Source of the DNA: Lunularia cruciata
Lineage: Eukaryota; Streptophyta; Marchantiopsida; Lunulariales; Lunulariaceae
NCBI GenBank assembly: GCA_948567375.1
Contig: OX419757.1
Location: forward strand, 17,312,974-17,376,973
Direction of reading: 5' to 3'
DNA: 64,000 nt
Under the pieces are notes generated by a model. It had not been told where the DNA came from and ran no database searches. It was given only the letters and a program-made list of their open reading frames with translations. Every line of letters starts with the position of its first letter. Within the stretch, counting starts at the first letter, position 1. Below are positions 36,301 through 49,600 of the stretch, piece after piece. The position numbers and the translations under genes are program-made.

Positions 36301-38111
36301 CAAATACAGAGTTATCTTCCACCAAAGCTTGCTCTATGGCTACTTCATGAACAAACTTCTCTTCTAGGGACTCATCTCTCTTCCAAGCTTGCTCCATGGT
36401 TGCTTTCTTGGCAAACTTCCCATCTTGGGACTCATCTCCCTTCCAGATTTGCTCTATGGCTACCTTCTCAACAAACTTCCTATCTTGGGATTGACTATTC
36501 TTAGGTGTCTTACTCAAAGGTGCCAGACAACCTAATTGGAAATTCCTACCTTGATGTTGTACTTGAATTTGACGTCGGGTCCAATCAAATTGAACCTTAT
36601 GACGTTCAAGCCAACGTAGATCCAGAATGATATCATAGTGTAGAGGTGCCACTACAAACCTCATACACTCCAAATACTCCTTCCCAATCTTGAAGGTAGC
36701 AGGATGCGAGGTGCGGAATGCAGAACCTTTTCTACCATCCGCCATCATCAAACTACTTCCAATCACTGGCTTGATAGGAATATCCAATTCCTTTGCTACT
36801 TGCATAGATATGCAATTCTCTGAACTTCCAGAATCAACCAAAATCCTACAACCCCGATTAGATATCGTACCTTGCAAGTGAAGCAAACTTGCATAGGTCA
36901 AGCCTTCAATCCCATTGGAACTAATCAAGCTCCCAGTAGGCGGCTCAAAATCTCCTACTGGGATTCTTTGTTCCCCTGATCATTTTGTTCCACAAACTCT
37001 ATCTGGGCAACTTGTCGAGGTCGCCCATTCCTAAGTGGACATTTAGCAATACGATGTCCAACTTGGTGACAATAAAAACAACCTCCATTTTGTTGTAATC
37101 TTTCTCTATCTGTTGTGCCAAGTGGTCTTTGTTGGATAGCATCAATCTCTATTGGTACCGGTTCTTCCACTCGTGGTACTGGTAGGTTTTGTGTAGGTCG
37201 AGGTCGAGACCAAGTTGTTGCAACTAAGGAATCAAAACGCTCAGCCAATTGCATGGCTTCTTCTACATTCTGTGGCTCTTGCATGGTCACCTCCAATCTG
37301 GTTTGTGACTTCAATCCTTGCACAAATTGATCTAGAATTTCACCTTCTTGGATATCTAGAATTTGCATGATGATATTCTGAAATTGTGTGATGTAGCTTC
37401 TCACTGAGCCAATCCGCCTCAACTCTGCCAATTTATCTCATGCAACTCAGGTGGCATTTATAGTCTAAAATTGACCAAGTATTGCATCCTTGAATTCTAC
37501 CCATGTCAAAATCGGTATAACAATTTGTTGTTCAGCTCTTTCTACTCGGAATCGCCACCAAAGTTTTGCCACGCCATCCAATTGGCTAGAGGCCAAGAGA
37601 ATTAGTTTACGCTCGTCTTGAAGATTGGTGGATTCAAAGTAACGTTCACAGTCAAACACAAAATTCTCCATTGTGCATGGAAGATTCTTGCCTTCAAACA
37701 CCTTGGGTTTTGGAAATCGAATGCAATCTTCTCCATCTCAAACTAGCGCTCTGTCTATCTATTCTTGTCGTTGCTGGTCTCGTTTATCCAACAATTGAGT
37801 ATTGGTAATCGGTTTGTTGTTGCATTGCAAGGATAACATCCGGTATTGCCGCCATCACTACTACTCTATTCCACTACCCTCAATTTATCTAGTTGATTAA
37901 CACATAGATACAACGTGTCCACCGTTCTCCATAAGTTACAATTGGAAGTATCAAGGGTTCCTTTGACATGGTGATCATATGTAGAAAATCCTGCCCAAAG
38001 TGTGGGGTGATGAATTATGTGAAATGATGCTTTGGTAATATATGGACATGAAAGTCCCAATGGTTTGGCGGAAGTGGATTTGGTGGTCCATGAATTCCAT
38101 CCATCCCATTC

Positions 38112-38126
38112 CTGCTCTGATACCAA
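38112..38126 (-). promoter_or_regulatory. Primer-binding site, initiator-Met tRNA type
   Basis: Immediately inside the 5' LTR, the minus strand reads TTGGTATCAGAGCAGG. TGGTATCAGAGC is the standard complement to the 3' end of plant initiator methionine tRNA, the usual primer of many plant LTR retrotransposons. Confidence 0.5.
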
Positions 38127-38552
38127 TGTAAAAGACCGAAACCGAGGAGAGAAATAGGAGAATGGAAACTCACATTGGGATACTTGAATGAGGGAAAACT
38201 CCCAATGCCTAGCATGAGCTTTGGCTTTGGTATTTATAGGTAGCATCCAAGGCCCTTGAGAAGCTTCTCAAGAAGTTTCCTCAAGCCTGTTTCTTAGAGT
38301 GCAAGCCAAGTTAACTAGGAAGCTTCTCAAGAAGCTTCCTTCTAGAAGCCGTCTACTTGGCATGCAAGCTAAGCTAGTTGGAAGCTTCTAGAAGCTTCCT
38401 TCTAGAAGCTACTTACTTAAGGTGCAAGCTAAGCTAACCAGGAAGCTTCCCAAGAAGCTTCCTAGATACTTTCGGAATATTCTAGGCTAATTTGTCTTAT
38501 GTGCTACTTCGTGAGCCTGATTGACTTTGTCGCTAAACTCCATATTGTTACA
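38127..38552 (-). repeat. Right LTR (426 bp) of the young Gypsy element
   Basis: It has the same length and ends as the left LTR, with only about nine differences by eye. On the minus strand it is the 5' LTR that would hold the promoter; a TATTTATAGG box (near 38231) lies in it and reads as CCTATAAATA on the minus strand. Confidence 0.5.
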
Positions 38553-38557
38553 TTGTT

Positions 38558-38861
38558 GATCTTAAGAAATGCAAACAACTTTCATAATATTAGAGCCACA
38601 TTAGAGTAATATGAAGAAAAAATGATCAAAACAATAAACAAGCTTCATTTTTCATAAATAAATATATTTTCTAGATCTTTAATAATAGAAGGATACTTCT
38701 AGTACTTTTTTTAGCTCTCTTTATAAAGTTCAATATTGTAGTCCTTTATCATTTTCTATTCTTGTTAGGGATCCTTTATCACTTAGGCTTGCAAGTCATT
38801 GTGTATCTCTTGATTCTTTTGACCTTTTAAAGTTAAGTTCACTCCTTCTACTTGATATATA
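38558..38861. other. Short AT-rich spacer
   Basis: No gene. This is pre-insertion DNA, shared with the sequence left of 32898, into which the young element jumped. Confidence 0.5.
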
Positions 38862-41800
38862 TGTAAAAGATCAAAGAGAGAAATAGGAGAATGGAAAATC
38901 AGATTGAAAGATCACATTGAGACTCTTGAATGAGGAAAACTCTAAATGCCTAGCATGAGTTTGGGCTTTGATATTGATAGGGAACATACATGGCTCTTGA
39001 GAAGCTTCTCATGAATTTTCCTAAAAGCTGTCTTCTTAGAGTACAAGCTAAGTCAACCGGGAAGATTCTTGAAAAGCTTTCTTCTAAAAGCCGCCTACTT
39101 GGTGTGCAAGCTAAGATATTCTAGAAACTTCCCAAGAAGTTTTCTTCTAGAAGCCACCTACTTGACGTGCAAGCTAAGCTAGCCAAGAAGTTTCCACTTG
39201 GCATACACGTATTTGGCACTTGAAAGGTACCAAGAGCTTCCTAGATACTTCTAGAATATTTCCTATAATTCTTGGCTAATTTGGACTATTTTCTACTTTC
39301 TTAGTGTTGATTAACTTGTTTGTAAACTCTATATTATTATATATTCCCCCACTGCTAGTTAGTGACGTCCTTGTCACCATGCAAGTTTTAAACTCTTGGA
39401 TGGCCATTTGTGCATTGTGGAGATGAGAAAGAAGATCCCAAGTGGCATCATGAAGGGGATATCCTTTCCAAAGGGTTTTGTTCTTGGTATGTTGTTGGCG
39501 GCCATGTTGAATGTGACAACATGCAAGGATACGATCAACTTCATACTCCTCATGAACATTGATAGGGATAAGAGGAGGAGTGAGTTGGATGTAAGTAGAA
39601 AAAGAAGATGGATTAGAAACAATGGGATTTAACTTGGAAATATGAAAGATAGGTGGATTTCATATAACAAGGTAAGGTAAGGCAATAAGCAACAAGAGAA
39701 ATGATTTGAGTGAAATAAAATGGACATATCTAATTAGAAGCAAGTTTACAAACTTGAGTACCAAGTGAGAGGGGTGGGTTACTAAAAGAAAGCATGATCT
39801 TATCACCAAGTTGAAAGGTGAGATCATGACAATGTTGATTTGCATATTGCTTTTGATGATTTTGAGCAACAAGGAGATTATAATTGACTTGTTGTATGGG
39901 GTGAGATATTATGGTCAAGAAGGTGAAAAGTATGAGAAATGTTAGATGGAGTAGGAACATGAGATGGAGGAGGAGCAAGAAAGGAATCTAGAACAAGTGA
40001 GTCTTGGCCAAAATTAAGGAAGAAGGGAGAGAATCTGGTGCTTGCATGCTTGGAGTTATTATAAATAAACTCATTAGCCATAAGGAATTCATCACAATTG
40101 ATATGGTGAAAATATTGACAAGGGCATGAAGCATATCTTCCAAGGTGCTATTTTTACATTTAGTTTGCCCATCAATTGAGGATGATAGACCATGGACAAA
40201 GCAAGCTTGGTGCCGAGTAGCTTGAAGAGTGCTTGCCAAAATTTACCAAGGAATCAAGGATCATGGTCAAAGATGAGTACACAAGTCATCCCATGATGCT
40301 TGAAGACATTTTCAAAGTAGATTTGGGCCCATGTTAGATCATCCACTACCTCAAAGGTTGGGGCTAAATGGATTTACTTACTAAGATTATTAACAAAAAC
40401 CACAATTGTTGTATGACCTTACTTTGTCTTTGGCAAGGATGTGATGAGATCTAAACTTACATGTTCCCATCATGCAGATGGGATGGGAAGTGGTTGAAGG
40501 AGTCCAATCAACTTCTAGTTATTGGCCTTGTTGCATTGATAGCTCTCACAAGATTGAACAAACTCTCAAACCTCTTGTGCCATGTTGGACCATTTCCATT
40601 AGCATTGTAGGGTACCCAAGGTCTTGTCCATACTTATTTGACCAGAAATTGGTAAGACATGGGCTTCTCAAAGGAGCACAAGTCATGGATAACCCTTGGT
40701 TGGAACATAGATCTAGTTCTCATAGAACAAAAGGCTTCCTTGAAGGAGAAAACATTTTATTCCTTATCATATACTACAAGATGAGATTGTACCATATGAA
40801 AGAAGAGGTCTTGTTGTAAAACAGTCCTAAACTTGATTTGGACTTTTGAGTCAATTGACATTGTCTAATTGCTGCATGTGATGAGAGATTCAAGAAGAGT
40901 CTTCAAATCAAGTCATCATGATAGGGCATGGAACTTGTTGGATTTTTACTCAAGTTTGATGTCAAACAATTGTAGTTGTTCCTCCCATTGATGATATCAA
41001 CTCTTCATGTGTTCCAAATGTAATGTTTGCAATAAAGGTTTGTGATTGGTTTGCATGACCATTTCCGCAAGAGATAATGCCTCCATACCTTGGTGGCAAA
41101 TATCATTATTACTTTTTCTCAATCTTGAGCAAAGTAGTTATGTTTTGTGGTATTTAGTCAATAAGATACAAAGGTAACAGGATATAACCCATTTAGAAAT
41201 TCTTGTTATAACACAACTCCAATGGTAAAGTTAGAAGCATTGAAATCAACCACACAAAGTAGCTAAGGATCATATGGTTTAATAATGGGTCTTGAAGACA
41301 CCATATGATTCAACTTCTTGAATGCTTCTTTGTACTTTGTGGTCCACTAAAAGCTTGAGGTCTTCCCTAAGAGATTGGTCAATGGTGCGGCTACATGAGC
41401 ATATTAGTGGATGAACTATCGGTAAAAACTTGCCGATCCATTAAATACATGCATGTTTGTGGCATCCTTTGGAGTAGGCCAATCAATAATGGCCTTGAAT
41501 TTCTCCTCTTCTTTCTTGATTCCCTTTGATGAGACCTTATGACATGTGGTGCCCACATTTTTTGTTTTTTTCTATTTTTTTAGCATTTGGAGAAGAAGTA
41601 AGCAAGGAGGCCAAATTACGAAGGAAGATTGGACGGAAATGTCTTTGGAGTGAATCCGACAAAGTTGACTTTGGGTCGGAGAATGGAAATGCTCAGAAGG
41701 GGAGTACAAAGAGACAAGTCCAAAGATCATCATCTTTGGATTGGGAAGCAAAGGCTGATACAAAGACCGTCTAACAACCTTTCTATGTGGCAAGAAAGTA

Positions 41801-42646
41801 CACTTCAAGAAATGGCAGAGGCAGAAGAAGCATGTCTTGACAGTGATAGGACATCAACACATAGAAGAAGGGGGAATCAAGTTTGAAATTGACTGAAGAA
41901 TGACTGCAATTTGGGTTTTCCAAAAGTCATGGTAGAGATAGCTGCCAGTAATTGTGTGGAGGGTCTTGAAGTTGAGGGGAAGAGAGGAAATCCACCTTGA
42001 TGGACTGAGGCGGATTGGATGTTAGTGTTGGGGAAGGAAGCAAGAGAACCGACTAAAATCACCTTCTACTAGAAGTGTGATGCTGTAGAGGAGACTAAGG
42101 AAATACGCAAATTTTTTTTTTGCTCCATGTACAATAAATGGTTATGAGGTGGAGTACTATCAAGACCCGATTAAGCAAAGTATTGTGGAGATGATAATGG
42201 CAATGTTCAAACCAAAAAGAATGACGTACATGAACATGTAGCAAGTGGTCTTCTTCCCTCAGATGTTTGCAAGAGTGAAGGTGAATTAGGCAATGTGTTT
42301 TCACAAGCAAACAAGGCAAATGGTTGTCAATTGGAGGACAACTTTGCCTCCACATTATTTTGCACCAATTGCAACACATTTCTAATTCAGGTTGGATTTG
42401 CTGACAATGGAAGAGAGGCATCGCATGGTATCACATTTTCATCCTGATTTGAGACGGGAAGTGGATGAAGAAGAACAACAATACATAGCACACTTGTGAG
42501 CCAATGATGATCACTTCTTGAGAACATGACAACGGGGGATGGAAGAAGTCATAAGCTTGAAGATGAAGAAGCGGAATAAAACCAAAGAAGCAAAGTTGCC
42601 TCCAGCACAATGAAAGACCCAAAGACTTGTTCAGCGGGGTAAGAAG

Positions 42647-43057
42647 GTGGTGAGAGAAGAACCTTCGGAAACCAAGTCTGAAGGGGAGATCAAGTCTAGG
42701 GGAGAAGACTCAGAAGAAGCCAAACTCACGTTACAAAGTGGGGAATCCAGAAGTGAGAGTGAGGGTGAAGACAAAGTTCAGCAGTTGGCTGAAGCAAAAG
42801 AGGATGAAGCTTTTCATATGATGATTGACAGTATACCGGGGAATGCAAATCATTGTGTAGCCTTGGTCATGGAAGAGAAGGTGGCTGAACGTCAAAAGGA
42901 GTACCATGCAGGGCCCAATTCAGCAGGTAAAGAAGAAGGAAGCTTGGAAGTTGTATCGCTGAAGATACGAAGGTCAAGACTTTGGAAGAAGGAGCCGGCA
43001 AAAGAGGCAAAGTACAAAGATGGGGCCAAAGACAAAGAGAACTTTAGAGGGATATAG
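42647..43057 (+). CDS. Charged Ser/Glu/Lys-rich segment within X1
   Basis: A 136-codon open stretch rich in E, K and S (EGEIKSRGEDSEEAKLTLQS). A matching stretch exists in X2 near 48120-48250. Conservation between two diverged copies suggests the region was once protein-coding. It has no known domain that I recognise. It is part of a fossil element. Confidence 0.5.
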   Translation: MVREEPSETKSEGEIKSRGEDSEEAKLTLQSGESRSESEGEDKVQQLAEAKEDEAFHMMIDSIPGNANHCVALVMEEKVAERQKEYHAGPNSAGKEEGSLEVVSLKIRRSRLWKKEPAKEAKYKDGAKDKENFRGI

Positions 43058-43135
43058 TATTTATCATGTGTTGTAACTCCATTATTGGGGTTGCTAAAAG
43101 AGTACCAAAAGGTAATCCCACACGATCGCATTTAG

Positions 43136-43555
43136 GTGACAAATGAGTTGCAAGTGGTGAAGTATCTACTGGCTGAAGTAAAGGGCTTGCAAGAGCATGT
43201 AACCCAAAGAGACGAGGAAGTTGAAGAGCTTCGGGTGAATATAGTCTTGAAGATGAAGACTTTCAAGAAGTTGCAAGAGAGTTTTGAGGTCAGAGGGAAA
43301 GAAATGCAGAGTCAAGCCAAAGAATTGAAGGAGAAAACAATGTTGTTGACCAAGATGAAAAAGGAGGTCAATGATGTGCACATCAAGAGTATTCATGTAA
43401 AAGTGATGGCAGCAGTGATGGAGCAGGAGTTAGAAAGCTCGAGGAAGAGTGCAGCCGGGAAGGATCAAGCATGGCAGAGAGAGATGGCGGCTAGACATCA
43501 AGAAGAAGAAAGATTGAGAGAGTTGGTACAAAGTGCGGAGTTACAGAGTTCTTAG
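43136..43555 (+). CDS. Predicted coiled-coil segment within X1
   Basis: A 139-codon open stretch with a strong heptad pattern of L/V/M and charged residues (EVEELRVNIVLKMKTFKKLQ, KEMQSQAKELKEKTMLLTKM), consistent with a long coiled coil. A similar charged helix-rich stretch is seen in X2 (49049-49255). No enzymatic motif. It is part of a fossil element. Confidence 0.5.
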   Translation: MTNELQVVKYLLAEVKGLQEHVTQRDEEVEELRVNIVLKMKTFKKLQESFEVRGKEMQSQAKELKEKTMLLTKMKKEVNDVHIKSIHVKVMAAVMEQELESSRKSAAGKDQAWQREMAARHQEEERLRELVQSAELQSS

Positions 43556-46500
43556 TATCCGGAGGAGAAGAAGATGCTCACTATTGAGTACAAAGACAAG
43601 TTGAAGATGTATCAAGAAGAGTTAAAGGCAGAGCAATCTTGAGGGTATGAGTCAGAATTAGTAGGAGAAGTTGTGGGGAAATTGAGAGTGATGCTGAGCA
43701 CGGAGACTGAAGGAAGATGGAACAAGCAAGACTACACAAGTTAAAGTTGCGTGTGCAAGAGACTCGGAAGAGGAGAGCTAAAGATGTTGATATGAATACT
43801 TTATTAATCTGATTGAGGGAGCAAGTGGATAGGAAGATGTTAGAAGTAGGAGACAATGTCAGTCTTAGATTAGATTTAGTGAATTCAGAGTTAGAGAGAA
43901 TTAGGAGTAGTGTGACAAAGGAGAAAAAGTCTGATGTTGCAGAAGTAGGAATTCAAGTGTCTTTAGATCTGATATTTTGCACTTTAGAGAAGAGTGGGTC
44001 GAGAGATCAGGAGATAGAAGAGTTACCCATGATCTCAATTGTAGTTCCTAGTGTAGAAGTAGTAGAAATAGTGAAGGACTTGGTAGAATCAGATATACCC
44101 AAAGAAGGAGAAGTAATAGGAAGATCATTGGGTTTGAAAGCCAATGAAGAGATTTACATCCAATCGGAGTAGTAATAGTTTTGAGATAGGAAGAGGCAAA
44201 AATGAATAGGTGGTTTGTCATTTCAGATCTGCAAGTTAGAAGAGTTGTTGTAGAACGGTATAGTTGTTAGTAATTGTTGTTTGTTTCACTATTTAAGAGT
44301 GACATTTGCATACATATGTTATTCAGTATTCATATTTCTGAAGATGAATAAAGCAAAGTGTTGATTGCAGTGCTTGTCACTTGAGCTTAATTCTGAGTGT
44401 CAACTTTGTGTGTGTTTGTGAGTGTGTGGAGAAATTTGAAGTGCAAGTTAGTGTGCTTGTTGGATGTCAGATTCCGTAGCCTTGATCTTCACTCAGAGTG
44501 TTTGATCCTGAGTGAACTGCAATCAGAGCAATGCCTTGACAGATCTAAGAGGAATTATAGTGTTGGTAGTATTATGCATTTGTGAATGCAGTGCGAAGTT
44601 GATGTGAAGCAATTTTGATCAAGGAAGTTGTGCCTTCAATGGAGGGATGGAACACAATTCTGAGGCAAAGTTGTTTTGCAGTGAAGTGCCATCTTTGGGA
44701 GAATCTGAATCATCACAATCAAGATTTGTTTGGATAGAATTTGCTATATTGTGATTATGAGTGTCTTAATTCATGACAATTTGTCAAGATTGCGAGCTTG
44801 TTACTCTCTTTTGGGTGTTGTTGCTACCTGAGAGATTAAAGACAAAATCAAGAAGAACTACATGTTACTATTTGACTTTGTATTTGACCAATTTTGACTC
44901 GTATCTCTACGGGAACAAACTTTACTTACCTAATTACCGCAAAAGTGATATTTTCTAGGTTGTCAAATGACCCAAGAAGGTAACTTCATTCTACCAAAAG
45001 ACACACTTTGACTTCTTGCAATAAAACTTCCATTGATGCAGTCATCTTTGGACTTCTCACACATGATTCATGCATTCTATCTCTATCTTGCTATAGATTA
45101 AAATATCATCCAAGAATACCATCATATATTGATCCAATAGCCCACCTAACACTCAATGCATATGATCCATGAAGATTGCCAAAGCATTAGTGAGCCCAAA
45201 AGGTAGAACTTTCTATTCAAAATGCCCATACCTTGTGCAAAAGGTAGTCTTTTGTACATCCTCTTTGTCAATGAGAATCTACCAATAGCCGCTTCAAAGA
45301 TCCAACTTGGAAAATTATTGTGCTCCATTCAATTGATCTAGCAAATCATCAATTTGAAGTAAAGGATATGTTTTCTTCATTGTTTGTTTATTGAGGCCAT
45401 GGTAATTAATATAGATGCAAAGTCCTCAATCCTTATTTGGGACAAATAGTACTTGTGCTCCCCAAGGAGATGTACTTTGTCTTATGAAATCATGAGCCAA
45501 CAACTTTGTTAGTGTTGTTTGGAGCTATTTCAACTCCTTTGGTGAGAGCGAGAGATTGGTATACTCACTAGAGTACTTCTTGGCAAGTATTCAAACTTGA
45601 AGGGAAAACCAGAATTGGAAGGTAACCTCTTTGATCAATCATCCAGAAATACACTTGCAAACTCTTGAATTATTTGATTAGCTATTGCTTGATAAGGCTT
45701 TTGGCCCTCATGAGATTCTCCAAATGCACAATATGCTTGATCCTTACCACAAAAATAAGAATATCTTCCTCCAAAGCTTGCTCTATGTCTACTTTATTGA
45801 TAAATTTCTCATCTTGGGACTGACTTTTCTACGTGTCTCACTCAAAGGTGCTAGACAACCTTATTAATAATTCTTACCTTGGTATTGTACTTGAATTTGT
45901 TGTCGGGTCCAATCAAATTGAACATTATGATGTTCAAGCCAAAGTAAACTTAGAATGACATCATAGTGTAGAGGTGCCACTACAAACCTCATACACTCCA
46001 AATACTCCTTCCCAATTGTGAATATAACAAGATATGAGGTATGGAGTACATAATCTTTGTTACCATCATCCATCATCAATCTACTTCCAATTCTTGGCTT
46101 GATAGGAATACTTATTGCTTTGTTAATTATATGAACATGCAATTCTTTGAACTTCCAAATCAACCAAAATCCTAGGACCATTATCAGATATCATACCTTG
46201 CAAGTGAAGCAAACTTGCATAGGTTGAGTCTTCAATCCCATTGGAACTAATCAAGTTCTCAATTGGTGGCTCAAACTTTTCTATTGGAATTTTTGGTTTC
46301 CTTGATCATCATGCTCCAGGAACTCTATTTAGGTGATTTCTCAAGGTCATCCATTCTTGAATAGATATTCAACAATGCAATGTCCAATTTGGTGGCAATA
46401 AAAGCAATCACCATTTTTTCATAGTCTTTTCCTATCTGTAGTGCCAAGTGGTCTCCTTTGGACAACATTATTCTCCATCAATGCCGGCTCTTCCACTCAT

Positions 46501-46638
46501 GTATAGTGTGTTGGCAGGTTCTATGAAGGTTGAGGTCAAGACCAAGCTATTGCAACCAAATAATCAAAGTGCTTAGCCAATTGCATGGCTTCCTCCAAGT
46601 GTTTGGGCTCCCACATGGTCACTTCTAATTTTGTACAT

Positions 46639-49600
46639 GACTTTGTGGTACCCACATTTAAAAAAAAGAAGTTTTTGTTCTATTTTGAAGAAGAAGTATA
46701 CAGACAAAGTCGTATTGAACCCAAATGGCATTGGAAGGAGAAGACTTGTGTCTTTGGTTTGTAACCCAAAGAAAAGTGACTTTGTATCAAAAGCAAAGTA
46801 TTCAGATCGGATCTGTCAAAGTTCCACATGAAGTAAGGGGACCCTGCCTCGGGGTGATCAACCCGATGAGAAGACAAAGTAACAAATTTCCTTTGGGTTG
46901 GAAAATCAAGAATTGTACCTCACACAAAAATGGCCAAGGCAAAAGCAAGAGAAATTGACAATGAAGGGAGAAGTGCATGCAAAAGGTGTGATTTCTTGGT
47001 AGACAAGCATTTGAAAAATGATTGAGAAACGCCGGACTATAAAGGTAGGTTTTGAATCAAGAACAAGGCAAATGACAAGTGAATTTCCTTTGCTTTTGTG
47101 GAGTTGTCCTGAGAGAGACCAGGGAAGAGGAGTGGTAGTGAGTAAAGTTGGGAAGAATTTAGAGGAGTTGAGAGTTGCAAGTCTTGGAGACAGGAGAATT
47201 GTCTTGCAGAAGCACATCACGAAGGAGAGTAGAATGAAAGGAATTAAGAAGTGCCCTACATTGGCATCAAGAAAAACTATGATTAAGAGTTTAGTTGTGA
47301 TGGCTTGCATTGAAGTCCTTAGTAGACCTTGCATTACTTTCCTTGCTTGGAATTAAAATCTGAGTTTTCCTAATTTCATGATAGAGATCACAACTAGTAA
47401 GTGTGTAGATGGGCAAGTGACAATCGGGAAGAGAGGCAGTCTGACTCAATGGACAGAGTTGGATTAGAGACAAGTGTTAGGAAGAGAGAGTGGGGAAGAG
47501 CACGGGGCCATGTTCTTGGGGAAGGGAGAAGTTGCAGAAGAAATCCAAGAGATTAGGGATTTGTTCACCTCAAAGTGCACAAGAATGGGTACAAGATAGA
47601 GACATATCGAGACCCGGCACAAAGAAGTATTGTAGGGGCAATGATGGTGTTGTTCAAATCTGAGCACATTATCTACATGACAAAGCAGCAGGCGGTGTTT
47701 TTTCCACAAGCTATTTGCAAGAGAGCCAATCAATTAGGCAAAGTGTTTTTATCAGCGGTCGAAACAGAAGGTGATGAATTGGAGGACGTTGACACCACCA
47801 TATTACTTTGTGCCTTTTGCAGCACACTTCTACCTTGGCTTGAATTTTTTAAGCAATGATGAGAAGAAGAAGGATGTCTTGCATTTCCATCTCGATCTGC
47901 ATCAAGAAGCCAACAATGAAGAACAACAATACATTCAACAATTGAGGAGCAATGATGATCATTATGCAAGAATGGGACAGGATTGAAAGATGGTTGTGCT
48001 CCTACCAAGCAGAGAAGTTGACCAAGGTAGAGAGCTTGCTAATGCAGCCCCGGAAATTAAGAAGAATTGGGCAGAGGGAAGGAAGGCAAGTCCAAAGGAT
48101 TGCACCTAAAGAGGAGGTCGACTCAGAAGGCAAAGCAAAGTCTACGTCAGAGGAATCAAAGGAAGAAGAAGTGGAATTAACCCTACGGAGTGAAGAGTCT
48201 ACTAAGGAGAGCAAGGGTAAACCAAAGGTGCAAAAAGATCAAGAGAAGGAGATTTCTCTACAAGAAGCAATTGAGAGGCAAGAGGTAGAAGAAGAGATTA
48301 TGGTGAAGTTAGCAATTGCAGGAGAAGAAGGATTGATGGCCGAGCTGAGGCAGTACACGCTAGAAGGAGAATGTTTGAAGGTGGCCTGCCATCATCAAAT
48401 CATCAATTTGGATGATGAAGAAAGTTTGAAGGATGATGTGTCACTGGCAATACAAAGATCCCGACTTCATTGTAAAGCATCAGACTCGGAAGGAAAGAAC
48501 CAGATTGTTGCAGTCCTTAAAGAGAAGGTAGAAGAAGAAGCAAGGTGTGAGAGAGTATAGTACCTTCAAGATGTGGTATGTCCATTTGTTGTTGTAGATA
48601 GAGACGAAGAAGAAGGAGATGCAAAGTAGACATCCGGATGTGCAGATTGTGTTGCAGGTGCTGGAGTGACTAGAATCAAAGAATCGGAAGTTGCAAGAGA
48701 GTCTAAGTAGAGGAGAGGAGGAAAAGGAGAAGAAGATAAACAACATTGCAGAAGAAGATAAACAAGAATCTGCAAGAGAAGTTTGAGAAGTAGGGAAGAG
48801 AGCTGGCGATGAAAGTGAAAGGAGGTTACACAAGAAAGACTTTGAGTGGAGAAGTTACAAGCCAAGGTAAAGTCAGAGCAAGAAAATAGCAAAGAATTAG
48901 TGGAAGCTAAGGAAGAAGAGCTTGATGCATTCCAATAGAGGGTAGAAGAGAAGAAGCAGCCCGGCAATGGGAACTAGGTGAGCACCATGAAGAAGAAGGA
49001 AGGTTGAGAGATCTAGTACATATGTTAGAGGCAAATATTGACTAGTACGTGAAGGAGTTGGAGGATTGCACAATGGAGTATGAGGAGTTGAAAATAAATA
49101 TGGCTACAATGAAGGAGGAGAGACAAAAGATGCAAGAGAAGGAATTGGTTGAAGAAGCAATTGTGGAACTGAAGGCGAGGTTTACCATGGAAGCCAAAGT
49201 GAGGATGGAAGAATCAAGGTTACATGAGTTAAGATTGATTGTGCATGATGGGTAAGAATGCAAAGAATAAGGACTTGAATGCCTTGTTAATCAGTTTGAG
49301 AATTCGGATTGATAGGAAGATGTTAGGTGTCAAGAACAACATTTCTATCAAACTCGGTTTGATTAAGTTAGAGTAAGAAAGTCTTTGGAAAACTGTACAT
49401 ATTAGACCCAAAGTAAGAGAGATAGGAGTGCAAGAGTCTTTGAATTTGACATACATTAGAGAAGAGTGGGTTGAAAGATAAAGAGGTAGATAGATTACCT
49501 ATGAGGTTAATTATAGATCAAAGTGAAGACATGTTAGAATTGGTAGAAGAGTTGGAAGTTGTAGAACCCAAAGTACATGAAGAAAAGGAACGTTCCTTGA

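Larger units (their letters stand above)
32898..38557 (-). mobile_element. Young chromovirus-like Ty3/Gypsy element, 5-bp TSD TTGTT
   Basis: The element spans 32903-38552 with TTGTT directly outside both ends. The LTRs are 32903-33328 and 38127-38552, both 426 bp and about 98 percent identical by eye. Read on the minus strand: an initiator-Met tRNA primer site just inside the right LTR; gag (about 37.7-37.0 kb, zinc knuckle CFYCHQVGHRIAKC); aspartic protease (ILVDSGSSENCIS); reverse transcriptase ([31 protein letters not shown]); RNase H (PCVVDFDASNFAIGAMLQQE); integrase (LLQPLAIPSAHWEHVSLDLI, FVDKLSKQIH, YHPQTNGQTERANRTLEDML); a tail (FEIGDKVMLSSSNLPL); and an EYEVDRI chromodomain-like end. 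Protein order is gag-pro-RT-RH-IN, as in Ty3/Gypsy. It is broken in several places but nearly complete in its parts. Confidence 0.5.
41539..44971 (+). mobile_element. Insertion X1: 3.4-kb TG...CA unit coding coiled-coil protein pieces
   Basis: ATGAC occurs at 41539-41543 and 44967-44971. Between them lies one unit, starting TGTGGTGCCCAC and ending GTTGTCA with one extra base at each side. It has no repeats at its own ends. The middle encodes Glu/Lys-rich protein stretches: 42647-43057 (charged, Ser/Glu-rich) and 43136-43555 (heptad-like, LLAEVKGLQEHVTQRDEEV). A TATTTAAG box (44291) and an AATAAA (44347) sit about 55 bp apart some 620-680 bp before the right end, which is a U3-R-U5-like layout. 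A very long solo LTR, or a non-autonomous LTR-type element, fits best. The coding region is broken. Relative: 46639-50430. Confidence 0.5.
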
